Positions 11,159 through 22,751 of a stretch of 64,000 nucleotides of DNA are shown one piece after another. The notes below the pieces were generated by a model. The model was not told the origin of the DNA. It made no database searches and was given only the letters and a program-made list of their open reading frames with translations. How positions within the stretch are numbered: the stretch's first letter is position 1; the number at the start of each line of letters is the position of its first letter. Made by a program: the position numbers and the translations under genes. Origin of the DNA: Kudoa neothunni (lineage: Eukaryota; Cnidaria); the NCBI GenBank assembly GCA_964304625.1, contig OZ199838.1:10726001-10790000 (forward strand). Reading direction: 5' to 3'.

Positions 11159-14100
11159 ATGAATAAAATCAAAATTTACGAGAATGAATTTTTTGTGGTG
11201 ATTCAAAAAGGGAATATCTATATTGGTTTGTCGAAATTCGACGCATCTGTTCATCATCTAAAAAGTATGTTATTATCACTGATATTGAGGGATCCATTAG
11301 ATTGTTACTTGAGTAACTATTATAAATTTAAGTAGTTATGACTTCTTTTTTTGTGTCAATGTTATAATCTCTTTTAACTAATAGGTAACACAAGTGAAAC
11401 CGAAAATCAAGGAAGTCACATTATAGAATGTGATATTGTTCTAGGGAAGATTTCGTTCGAGCCATGTATAGCTGAATAATTTATAAATGTAAATTTTAAT
11501 ATTTTTTAATTAGCTTTACCACCGAGACTTGTTTATGTGACCGTCAGCACTGGGGTTGGGGAATATCTTGATGAGGGCTCAATTTACCGAATCGAAGCCA
11601 TAGACACTATAAGAATACAAATTGGTACATGTATAAAAGTTCCACCGGCCCAACCTATATCTTCAAAAATAACGGATAAAATAACAGACAAATTAACGGT
11701 AGTAAATCTGCTGATCCGTTGATAGTTAATTAAATCGGATTTCGAATGTGTTAATATATTATAACAGCCACTTTTGTGTTAATAGATAAACTTTTCTAGT
11801 AGAAATAATTAATAATTTACTATTATACATAGAATATAACTGCAAATTGGGATTTGAATAGTGATAATGACAACGTAAAAGAAAAAATAGAGAAAAAAAT
11901 GCTGTCTGTATGTATTTTTGTTATTATTATTCTCAATATTTTTATTTTAATCGTATTTTAATTGTTTGATTAATATTTTTTTAATATTTAATATCTGCTG
12001 TATATATTTTAGAAAATAAATATATTATTTGATGAAAAATAGGAATTGCAATGGATGTTTAACAGATCGAATACCTTCTACTACAGTGAGACCTGTGACC
12101 TCAGTAATACTACTCAACGGAAAGAAAAAGAGAAAAACGATTCATCCACTAAAAATTCCCCTCTCTTCAAAAAAGTGATTACTTGTGTATAAGTAGCGTT
12201 GTTTAAACGTCGATGGATAGTTTGACAAAAGATTTTTCTGGAATTTGTACATGCTTAATGATTTCATAGAAGCATCGGTAATTTTCATTTTACCATTATG
12301 AAAAAGAAGTTACTGATTCCACTTAGAAAATTTTCCAGCCTATTGAGTGCATAATTGTGCCAATATTCCGTGGATTTGTTCAAATGAAAACATTTGACGT
12401 TTCACAAATATCACTGAGTTTTGATTCGTACTCTACTACCAGCTCAAAAAATCGTGCCAACCAACAACCACGTCTTATAACAATCATTCTAATTTCCAAG
12501 CAGTCGTTTCTACGATCCGGTAAACTATCTGGATGACAGTTAAACGGGTTGATTGGAACTGACGGTTGTTAGGAACCAGATTCAAATGTCGAGGTATCGA
12601 TACCAAAGGTCAAGTGGCTAATTTTGTGGAAACCGAACAAATTATACTCTACCAAAATTCCGTTCTTTCTTTTGTGATTTTGCGAGGTTCTATCCCATTA
12701 TTCTGGCAACAACCCACGACATGGAAATATAAACCGCCATTTGTGTTATTTAACGGTAATTGTTATCTATCACAGCTTACAAATAAATTGTTGCCGATTT
12801 AGATCAATTCATCAATCAAAAAGCCTTTGATAGTCATATGAACCAACTAGTCAAATCATACAACAAGCTGTGTATTGTAAACCTGGTAGAAAATCGAGGC
12901 AGGGAAAAGGTAGATTTGATTAAAACATATAAACCAGGGGTTCTCAACCGGCGGTAAATTAAGTAACATGAAAAGTGGATAGGGGAAATTTTTGTATAAT
13001 GGGGTTTGTGACATACTTAAGGATTTCTAATGAATTTTATTGTTCACGATTATAAAACTCAATAAGAAGCTGGCTGAAATACTTGAAATGTTTTTAAGAA
13101 TAAGTATTTAGCCCTCGAATACCTGGAGGTGGCCAATCAGCGCTAATTATATCAAATACTTTTACAAAATATTTTATTTCCTTTTTCTCTGTGTATTTTA
13201 TAGTATAATGATACTTTTAAAAATACTCTAGTAATGAAGTTTTGCGTCTAATTTTTTTTCTTAAAATCAATAAAAGAAAAAAAGCTACACACATATCTGA
13301 ACATGACCACCATATAAATAATAACGTTTAGATAGTCGAAATGCATAAAAAAAGCTTTTCTACAGTAAAATAAACATTATAAATGTATTTTGAAGCAAGG
13401 AATTTTAAAAAATTCATTAAATTGTTTCTATAACAACTTGATTGTGTTATCTAATTTAATCTGGCATGAGAATCGTACGTATTATAATAATTTCGTTAAA
13501 TTATATATCAACAAAAAGTAGTGAGTTAAATAGAGTTGTTTAAAGTTCAATTTAGACCATCTTATCATAACCTAAAAATCCTTAGATTATATACATCTAA
13601 CATATTTCTTTCTACAGGGAAAGAGATTTCATAATAAAATCGTGGATTTTGAGAATAAAACGTAACGTAAGTTGTTAAAATAATAATAATAACACTTAAA
13701 ATGACTATTTTCACGGTAAATAATATTCAGATGTCACTAGTGTTGACTATTTTTAATTAACTCTGACCTCTAAGAACGAAGAAATGGTCTAGACATAATT
13801 TAAATTTGGGGAAATCTAAAAAATTAAATCTGTAGACAACTCGCGAGTAAAAGTTTACGGCATTCAAAATTATCATTGCACAAGCGTACATGCCTTTTAG
13901 GATTAGAATTTACTCTGAAAATAGCTCCTGCCATAGATAAACCAATATAAAACCTTAAAGTAAATATGAATTCGACTTCGAAGTTGAGGGGGTAAATCTG
14001 AAAAAACGGCGGAGAATCCCTAATATAAACGATTCCAATTTAATATTGTGCCATATGTAGCTGTTGAGAGACAGTTATTTTGAATATTGTTTCAATTTTA

Positions 14101-16797
14101 AGGACGCAGCGTTCGAAATTTATGATTTTGATTTCCATGAACATTGGTAATTATTTTGACTGATTTGCGTTACAGTTTGTTAATTATAATTGAATTAATT
14201 TGGTGGTGTGTAGTAAGAAAAATCGTTTTCATCGAGTCAGTATCCTTGTCAATTGTGTTATGGAAAAAATTGATGAGATGAAATACTTTTGGTAGCTAAT
14301 TCTAACGTTTAAAACTCCTTTTATGTTATTGTAGGAAAACACAAGACAATTACATGCTTCAAAATCAGGAAGGAATTTTTAGAGTGAATTGCGTGGATTG
14401 TTTGGATCGTACAAATGTGGTTCAAGCGGCCATCTCGAAGGTTGTGATGGTTGTCCAACTCCAAAAAATCGGTCTTATTGTAGACGAAAATGACCTTAAC
14501 AATGATTTCAATGTGCATTTCAACAATATTTGGGCATCTAATGGAGACAACATAAGTCGATCTTATGCCGGAACTGATGCTCTTAAAGTGGTTTTATATT
14601 TTAAGTCAATTAAGATATAATGTTGTGGATGATTTTTAGAGTGATTACACCAGAACTGGTGAAAGGAATATAGGAGGAATGATGCTGGATGGATACAAAT
14701 CTCTAAATAGGTCTTTACATTTTGGCTTCATCACCACCACTTATTATAACTTAATATAACTGTGATAAATTTTAGATATTACTCTAATTTGTTTCGTGAT
14801 GCTGCTAGGCAAGTTGTTCATGGTACTTATTTGTTTCTTCTCTTATTGTCACATGTTGATACCCGAATAAATTCACTTATGAATCTAATTGTAGATATTA
14901 TGCACGGAAAGACGCAATCGGCATCAAAGTGTCTCTCCCAATGGAAAGTATCACTTGAATCCACACTTCAAAAGGAAGTGGATGCTTCCAAAGCTATTGA
15001 TTTTGATATCACCAACTTTGTTGGTGATAATTCCATCGACCTTATGGACAACTACAGCCTCTATAATCGGCTAAAAAGTAGTGTTATCAATTTCACTCTG
15101 AACAATCCTGATGATTTTATTAAACTATGGACTATTCAACCATATTGTGCGTGGTCTACAAATTCATTATTTGCTAAAAATAATCGCCGTTTGTAATATT
15201 TTTAAACTAATTTGACAAATTTTGATGATTCTTTTAAGATTGAGCGAAGAAAAGACTCTATTTGTGTTGTGCAGCTCTTTTATCAAAATTTTAACGTAAA
15301 TCATATCTCACGCTTACTACTGAACGTTAATAGATTTGTCAACAACAACGAGCTTATTCGACATTGTGATATGGCCTTAACAAATCTAATAAAGTTGAAA
15401 ATTTTTGATAAATCTCAAATGTTCTCAAGTTAAAATCTATTAATGTAATAATTTGACTAAAAATTTCTTACAGGCGATCAATATGAAAACAACGAAACAC
15501 TCACCGAATGCATCAATTTAATTTACGCCGATGAATATCAAAACCGCGGTTGTATACAGTTTCAATTAATTAAGGATGATATTGACGATGGTACTATTTG
15601 TGAGAGTTTATGGCGAGTTATTTGTTAATTTTTCTCTTTCCAGTACTACTTGCTGACAATTTCTGTAAAATTATCACCTCTTACACAAATGAAGGGGGAA
15701 ACTACTCTTTTTTTATTGAACCAACTCAAACTAACCCAATGTAGAGATGTTTTTATTTATTTTTCTAAAACTTTTTTTTTAGTGATCAGTTGGAAAACTT
15801 CTTTACTATTGAACCATCTCCATCGTCAAATGTTTGTTACTTGTACTATTATTGATTTCACGCACTCTTATAGAGCAGTTACATTGACTTTTTTGATTCC
15901 GTCTATTATAAAATTCCGTATGAAGGCTATCTGAAAATTCCTCAGAACGATTATTTAGTAGTTTTTATAGGTTGGAGATTATTAATTAATGCAACTTTAG
16001 GATTTTTCATTGATATGTCTGTCAGATTCGAATCTAGCACCTGTTGGGTCGGATGCCGACGTTAATTTGATGAACTGTAGTAGTATGCCGCACACGGATA
16101 ACATTTCTGTATCTTTTTTTATTATTTAAAAAATGAACTGTTGTTTTGTAGATGGAATCCCGAATGCTATCAAATTCTTCATCCCATCTGCCTACATGTA
16201 TGTTGGTTCTGGCTATATACCTTGCTGAAATTTGTTATGTAGGTTATAATAAAAATGAATTTGATTGGCAACACAAATCCATGGGTGCCATCTCATCAAG
16301 TAATATTGCAATATATTTCCAGTCCAATTATCAACTATTAACAGACCAATGCTACTCTTTAACAGACCACAATAAAAGCAGTTATCAGGAGAATCTACCC
16401 AATAACAAATATTTCGATGATAGCTCATTATCTTCAAATTCTGAGGTATTATTTGAATATCATTTCCTAGCTAATTGTTCCATAGAATATGGTAGATGAC
16501 GACAAGTACGACTTCGCTGGAATAAATATTAATATTGGTATAACTAACCTCGAAGATGACACTCAACGAAAATCGAAAATTATCAAGAGTACTAGTCTAA
16601 GTACCCTGAAAAATAAGCTCGAAAACGTCGGAAATAAAACAAAAGCCCATTTCCAACAATTTGGAAATTGGATCAAAAAAAATGCACAGTCCAGTGTAGA
16701 TAATCAGTCGATGATTTCATTGGACAGTTCCTACAACAAAGAACCGACTAAGTTAGTCAATCCATATGGAAATATTAAACTAAACATAATCCAATAA
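11159..16797 (+). CDS. INPP5F: INPP5F/SAC2-like phosphoinositide phosphatase
   Basis: Exons with agreeing phases are 11159-11264, 11385-11465, 11514-11698, 11833-11907, 12043-12174, 12221-12277, 12339-12519, 12573-12755, one starting at 12803, then 14103-14146, 14214-14291, 14335-14587, 14640-14710, 14776-14822 and one starting at 14895. They give the whole SAC domain in order: [72 protein letters not shown], the catalytic [13 protein letters not shown] (CX5R) and [12 protein letters not shown]2 enzymes remove the 4-phosphate from PI4P on endosomes. Later exons to about 15.84 kb (including [20 protein letters not shown], like the hSac2 domain) and a terminal frame at 16489-16797 are less certain. 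The junction of the 12803 exon with 14103 is unresolved across a repeat-filled intron. The gene starts 240 bases from MARCHF5. Confidence 0.85.
12921..14102. other. large INPP5F intron filled with repeats
   Basis: This roughly 1.2-kb intron is far longer than the others in the gene. It begins near a hAT/Charlie-type end (CAGGGGTTCTCAACCGGCGG at about 12935), whose partner end I could not find, and it holds repeat copy A at 13715-13940. About 15 residues normally found between the GREK and FDFHEHC blocks are not placed and may be a small exon hidden here. Confidence 0.55.
13715..13940 (+). repeat. 230-base interspersed repeat, copy A
   Basis: Shared with 17011-17235 (same strand) and 61870-62101 (opposite strand). 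Common blocks in order are GTAAATAATATTCAG, TTGACTAT.TTTAATTA, an AAGAACGAAG-like block, AAATCTAAAAAATT, a CAACTCG(T)GAGTAA block and ATGC..TTTAGGATTA. No coding is conserved and no end repeats were identified. It lies in the long INPP5F intron. Confidence 0.7.
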
Positions 16798-17010
16798 TTT
16801 TTCTATTATTCCGCTGATACAGTTTGTTTCTATCAATGAGAGTAATAAAGTCAGCAATTTAAATTTTAATTGTATTATTAATAAATAGTTTAATTATCAC
16901 CATTATTAGGCTTTAAAGGCTTATCAACTATCAATGGGTATAATTATTTGAAATTTTGTTAGTTGATAACGTTCTAATTCCTATTTAATAAAGAAATTGG
17001 TCATTGGCAC

Positions 17011-17235
17011 TGTAAATAATATTCAGGTGTAACTAGTTTTGACCATATTTAATTATTCCTAATCCTAAGAGTGAAGTGGCGACCAAAAATAATTAAATAT
17101 TGCAGATTCTAAAAAATTCAATTAGTAAACAACTTGTGAATAAGAGTTGCTGTGATTAAAAGTTTATAATGAGCAACTCTACATGCAGTTTAGGATTAAA
17201 ATTTAACGTTTTAAAAGCCTCTGCCTTTAATAGAT
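17011..17235 (+). repeat. 230-base interspersed repeat, copy B
   Basis: Second copy of the repeat at 13715-13940, in the same orientation, about 200 bases downstream of the last INPP5F frame. The blocks TGTAAATAATATTCAGG and CATGCAGTTTAGGATTA are the clearest matches. Confidence 0.7.
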
Positions 17236-17722
17236 TGACAAAGAAGCTAAAGTTTATTAAAATTCCCCCAATTTTCAATAAGATAGAAATAATATATTTT
17301 ATGTAAGTTATTACCTATGTTTTGTAATTTTATACTACTTTTCCAATAATTTCTTATGGAGCCGATAAAGAATTCCTCATAGATATTAGATTTAACTCTA
17401 TCCAATTTTGGAAAAATGTCATATATTTTATTTGAAATTGTTCAGTATAACAAAAAATATTGACGCAAGCTATTAAGATGATTTATAACTATTCTTATAA
17501 TAATTAACAAAATAATATATGAGCGGAGTTACAAACAATGTTGGCTAGAGGAAAAACTCCTACAACAAATTTCATTGGTTTCAAATTATTTACTTATAAA
17601 TAAAAAATCCCCAATTTTTAGCTATGAATATGTAAAAAAATTATAACAAAACATACAAATTTATTTTTTTAATAATTTTTGTAAGAAATAAATCATAATT
17701 CCTATATTTTTAATTTTTAAAA

Positions 17723-19039
17723 CAGTCAAACCTCGATTATCTGGAAACAGCGTTCTCCGACAGGTATTTTAAATTTTATTTGGACTTATTGAAATTACGT
17801 GTCAGTATATGTTCGATTATCCGAAATCACTATTTAAACTTAATTCCAGATAAAAATACCACCCATCACCGTACGACATGTACAACGTAACATATATACC
17901 AATGCAATATTCGAAATAAAAATATTTCCAGATTGGTTATTTATAAATTTTGCTTTAGAACTTAAGTTAAACATTCAATTCGTGTATTACTTTGTATTAT
18001 ATCTAAACATATGCCTATACGTATTTTAAACAAACATTAATCACCGATTGTCTAAAAAGGTAGACTCTGCAGTAGGTGATGGGTGGGTGGTTCGTAATTT
18101 CTAAGATTGCGCGCGTGATATTATGAAGAAAAAATGCTATAAATCAGCTATAATGATAAATTATTTTGAAGGAAATTACTCAGTTATAGTGATATTTTTA
18201 AGTTTTCTGACAATTGTAGCGCGAGATTCTCGTTCAGTACCCGGAATATGTTTATAACTATTTAAACAATATTATTTCATGTCTTGAAACAGAAAAATGA
18301 GAGAAGCAATTTAGAAATGAATAATTTTTCGTTCTCCTTTGTCAAATCTACGAAATTTGTCGTCTTCGTTACAGTTGCCATCACCGACAAAATCACTTAT
18401 TTTAGCGTCATTTTCAACATTGTTTCCGCTTCACGCCTTGACTGGTTTTGGAAAAACTTTATTATTTCATATTTCTCTTTTAAAATCCTAACTCAATTTT
18501 TATTTTTGTTTCCCATTTCGCCCCCTATCGAAAACAAAAATCTCAGCGCACCTGATAAGTTACGAATCACACGTCACTACTAAATAATCCATACAAATAT
18601 AATTATATTCAAAATATTTAATGTATATTCTTAGCGTTATAATTATTGTTTTTAATTCTTTTAAGAAATAAATAACTTATTATAACCTTAGATGTACGTG
18701 AATTTTGTAACATATTCTCAAATTACGAACTACAGTCATCCGCTGTACTCGGCTGTAGACGTCTTTTTCTCAGATAATTGCGTCCTATTTTTTTCTTTTG
18801 TCTTCATTTTCTTAGTTAATAGATGTGCAAATATTTTTAACTTAATTTTCGAAAGTTCAACTATTTTACTTAATAAATAGTAAAAATTGTTTATAAGTCA
18901 AGTAAACAATCCTTAAAGTAGAAATTTCAAAAAATTCGCGCGTAAATGCAATTATTTATGTTCGATTAACCAACCAGAACCTCGCTATCCGAAAAGAAAA
19001 TAGCTGGTCCAAAATTTTGAAGTAATCAAGGTTTGACTG
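17723..19039. mobile_element. pogo/Tigger-type DNA element, non-coding copy
   Basis: Both ends carry an inverted repeat: CAGTCAAACCTCGATTATC on the left and the complement of CAGTCAAACCTTGATTACT on the right. This is the classic terminus of pogo/Tigger elements. A subterminal GATTATCCGA block is repeated near each end. The right end abuts TA as expected for the target dinucleotide; the left flank now reads AA. The 1.3 kb between the ends has no recognisable transposase on either strand, so this is a decayed or non-autonomous copy. Confidence 0.75.
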
Positions 19040-19214
19040 TAGAACATGCTTCTTAATTAATTTCTCGGGGTTTCAAAACTATACGTAAAATTCGTTCCAC
19101 CATAAAGAGAAAGTGCAGAGAATTAGAGCTCCTATTATTCACCTTTTCATTCCCAAACTCTTTGTTATGTGATCTGAATAAAATATATTGCGTGAAAATG
19201 GTTTGTTATAATGA

Positions 19215-20235
19215 TTTAAAGCGTTAAATGATCAATAATTTTGTTTATTGGTTATTATCATCAATTTACAGGAAAAAATGAGAATTAAGTAAAAATCCAA
19301 TTCGTACGTATCGTAGGCACGAAATAGTTTCATTCCGTATTTACAATGCATTGAAAATTTATTTTGTATTTTATTAATAAACAATGGCTTAATATAACCA
19401 TTATGTTTAACATTGATCAATTTTATTTGTGCGCGCGCGCCAAATTAATGTGAACTTCTCATTTTTGGAACTGTTCCATATCTAAAAATCTTTAAAGCTT
19501 AAACTCTCAAAAAGAAGCACAACAGACTGGGTTTTAACAAGTCTATTTTCCCCTGAAATGGATATATTATATAATTATATAGCAGGGTGGAGAAACTACT
19601 GACCATTGGCCTCATGCGACCCCTGAAAGATTCTATTGCAGCCACGAGTTTTTTCATTATGAACCTCAAAAAATTTTATATTACTCAATATTCATTATGT
19701 ATTTTATTCTCATTGAGTAAGAACAATTCTCTCAAGTGAGGCGACTTACTCGATTTGAAATGAATTGGTTTAAAATAAAAAATTATTGTTCTATTTGAAT
19801 TCTAATGTTAGTATAAAAGACAATTTTTGAATGTTGTGCCCCTTTATCAAAACATATTATCTACACGCGGACCCAGATAAAAAAGTTTATCCATCCCTGC
19901 TATATAATAATTTATTAGATTATGTACAACAATAATCCCTGTATAACTTTTTTAAATTAATCCTTCAACTTTTCAAATATATGTTAATATTTTTAAACTA
20001 TGAAAAATTTTATTTTAACAAGAATCTTGTATAGAATATACATTACGATGATGTACAAAAACAAATTACGTTGTTTAAAAATACATCCAATTTAAATTTT
20101 AGAATATGTATTCTAGTGCTGGGATTCACTAAAATTATTTTTAATCTGTTTCGAATAAAGTATTCAAAATAGATCCTTATGGAGACGAAATTTGTTCTCT
20201 TATTCACTTAAAATTTAAATGAGCATCGACCACGA
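19215..20235. repeat. diverged interspersed repeat, copy 2
   Basis: Diverged copy of 8560-9290, about 300 bases longer because a MITE (19583-19899) is nested in it. A run of alternating GC (GTGCGCGCGCGCCAAA) near 19430 corresponds to GCATATGCGCCA in copy 1. No coding is seen. Confidence 0.6.
19583..19899. mobile_element. hAT-like MITE nested in repeat copy 2
   Basis: A 317-base insertion bounded by CAGGGTGGAGAAACT and the complement of CAGGGATGGATAAACT, with ACGCGGACCC-type subterminal sequence. It interrupts the repeat at a point where copy 1 is continuous. The terminal CAGGG and small size fit non-autonomous hAT elements. Flanks (TTATATAG and CTATATAA) are an imperfect palindrome, so the 8-base target duplication is not clear. 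Confidence 0.65.
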
Positions 20236-20545
20236 AAAGGGTTTAAAAATTTCAAAATGTGGTTTTAATAGGAAACTGGAGAAATCCCAAATAAGATAAA
20301 AATTTATTACAATTATCACTTTAAATCAATTTGATCTTAGATGCAAACATTTTTCAACCTCGTTAAAGCTGTCTCAAAATGATTTTTTAATTATTGGCGC
20401 TGCATTAAACGCTGAAATGGGAGAACATATATAGTGCATTAATGAATAAAGCTGATGTTGAGATAAAAAACAATAGTCCACTTATGTCCATATCCAAAAA
20501 TTATCAAACATATCCTATAAAGTTGTAAAAATTACACTAATTTTT

Positions 20546-22630
20546 TTACCATATCTCTTCCTGATATAAGCCCAATTTTTGCATTCTTTTAATAAATTCT
20601 ATAGCGTACTCCTTGTCTACAGGTACAGCACTATTTTCGACTATAACATCAACGAACGAATCTTTCACACTTTTTGGCATGGAATTCTTGGCGCTACCAC
20701 ACAATATAATAACTATATTGAGGTCTTTTATCATTTCATAGATCCAGGCGGAATTTTGCTTGATAATATCTTGAACATAAATTTTATGAGGTTGATCTCG
20801 AGAGAAGGCAACAAACATTTCACAAACACCATGCTCAATTGCAGCGTTGAAAACCTCACTTAAGAGAAAATCTTTTTCACAATTCCTAAAGATTAATTAT
20901 TTCAAAGTAAACACTGTATTCAAATTGCCTGAATCCTAGAAAAATTTTATTAGAATTCTTCAGCTCTTGTACTGATTGGTAGTGTCGAGCATGTAACAGC
21001 AATTCACTCGCATAAAAAGCAAATGGTGCACAACCAGTTCCAGGGCCAATAAGAATTTTTGGTGTTTCAAAGGAAAAAAATCTTTTATTTATAATTATAA
21101 AAAAAAGCATTCTAAACAATAACTTTAAAATTCCAGGTCTAATCGATACAGCAACTTTTTCACCAACAAAAACCTGATCACATAAATATCTCGAGCATAA
21201 ACCAACTCTAGGGGTAGCAATTATAGTTTTATATTTGACTTTCGCAACAACAACTGCAAATTTGACGCAGCTGTAGGAATTATTCGATAAAGTCACCATT
21301 GTGCTGGGAATCGAATCAATTTTTTTACATGATATACTATAGGAACGAGATACTATCGGGCTCAAAAGGTCAAAAAGATGACCAACCTCAATATTACAAG
21401 CTGTGTTATAAAAATCAACGCAAACATCTATAAAAGATTTTTTAGGACGATAACAATAATCAAGATAATCATCATATATAGAAGCTATTTCAAGTAGACG
21501 CTCTTGTTCCCGAGAATCAGTAGAAATAAAATGCAAAACCAAAAACACATCTTGTTTTGGTACATTAACCAAATCAAAATAATTCTCCAAAAGGTATTTC
21601 AATGTAAACGCATTCCCAACATCATCACTATTAAATAGAAATTGAGGTTTTTCATCATAAGAATCCAGCAATTCAACCGTAATAGTTCTCTCAAGACTTT
21701 CGTTTGATAATTGAAGCAGTTCGATTAGATTTTTGACATCTTCGATAGCATTTTTTGGCCTTACTACAGCAATATCACCTGGTTTGATATTTTGAGCTTG
21801 AGCAGAATCGATTTCGCACTCAAAAGTTAATCGATTCACCTGCTGAAAATGATCATCTGATGTGATACGACAATTTTCTAACACTCGACAAATAACAGAA
21901 TCATCTTCGCATAATTCCACATTCAGGTTTTGTGTATTCTCTATCTATATTTCAATGAACTCTATCATCACATATCGTTCAATACATTTATCTTGTTGTC
22001 AATATAATTTATTTGAAATCTAGGGTGATAACTATTTAGCAATAAATTGCTCTCATGATTATCCAAATTTTGATTAAAAAACTCTTTCAACACATATTCT
22101 ACACAGTTGTTTAGCCAAGGAATAGCTTGATAATCAGGTCCAGTAGGATCTTGATCATCAGCCAATCCCACATTCATTATGGGGCTTGCTCCCAGTTGTC
22201 TCAGTCTTTTGAATAGAATTAGACCACAATAATTATACCTAGAATGAATAAAGATTTCAAAAAATGATATGGCAATATGTAAATTCATTGTGGAATACTT
22301 AGTATAATTGGAATCACCAAAACCTAGAACACCAAATTTAAGTCTGTTCAAATATTCGCCTATAGCGAGGTTTTTTCGAAGAATGAATTTCCAAAAATTT
22401 CCCATATTTTTTGGAGGATGACCTTGTCCAGTGGTAGAAACAATAAATATGCACAGTTGCTTTTGTGGTAACGTCTCTATCCCACATCGATCTAATGAAC
22501 TAATGAAACAGCGTACGCCGAAATCCCTCAATCTTCGCCATATTTTCCGAGAATAGCTTATAGCCGTTCCAGTTTCACTTCCGTAAAGTATGTGACATTG
22601 TGGATCCTGCTCTACACCACACATCATCAC
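20546..22630 (-). CDS. NDOR1: NADPH-dependent diflavin oxidoreductase 1
   Basis: Five minus-strand exons (22299-22630, 21986-22238, 21124-21944, 20929-21081, 20546-20885) join in phase to give 632 residues, close to the 597 of human NDOR1. Order: flavodoxin domain (YGSETGTA at 16-23, STTGQGHPPKNMGNFW, GFGDSNYTKY), FAD-binding domain (RSYSIS), NADPH domain (ILIGPGTGCAPF), then a second NADP segment (MFVAFSRDQPHKIYVQ, CGSAKNSMP) ending in EEIW with the terminal Trp typical of diflavin reductases. NDOR1 passes electrons from NADPH to the CIAPIN1 Fe-S protein in cytosolic Fe-S assembly. Introns are 60, 41, 42 and 43 bases; the last starts with GC instead of GT, and the 42-base one has no in-frame stop. 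The gene is head to head with LIPT1. Confidence 0.92.
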
Positions 22631-22751
22631 ATGCCTTATGTATCTCGGTTAAGTTCGTATTTATATTCTCCAACTTAAGATTGGTATTGGTGGTTTTTAT
22701 TTATCACATAATTTTTTTACGTGAAATTGGGCAAAGCTCTCCAATTTAGAA
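22631..22751. promoter_or_regulatory. shared NDOR1-LIPT1 promoter region
   Basis: Just 121 bases separate the two divergent start codons, so the two genes very probably share one promoter region. No motif is recognised. Confidence 0.55.

Noticed and set aside
13181-13560. Possible array-like AT repeats in the INPP5F intron
   Set aside because: No regular unit or spacing; simple AT-rich sequence.
18284-18583. 99-codon plus-strand frame inside the pogo-type element
   Set aside because: No transposase or host motif on either strand; it lies within a decayed element, so it is taken as chance.
19431-19441. Alternating GC run (GCGCGCGCGC) that could be a Z-DNA or regulatory site
   Set aside because: It aligns with an ordinary GCGCCA block in the other repeat copy, so it is best explained as a short slippage expansion.
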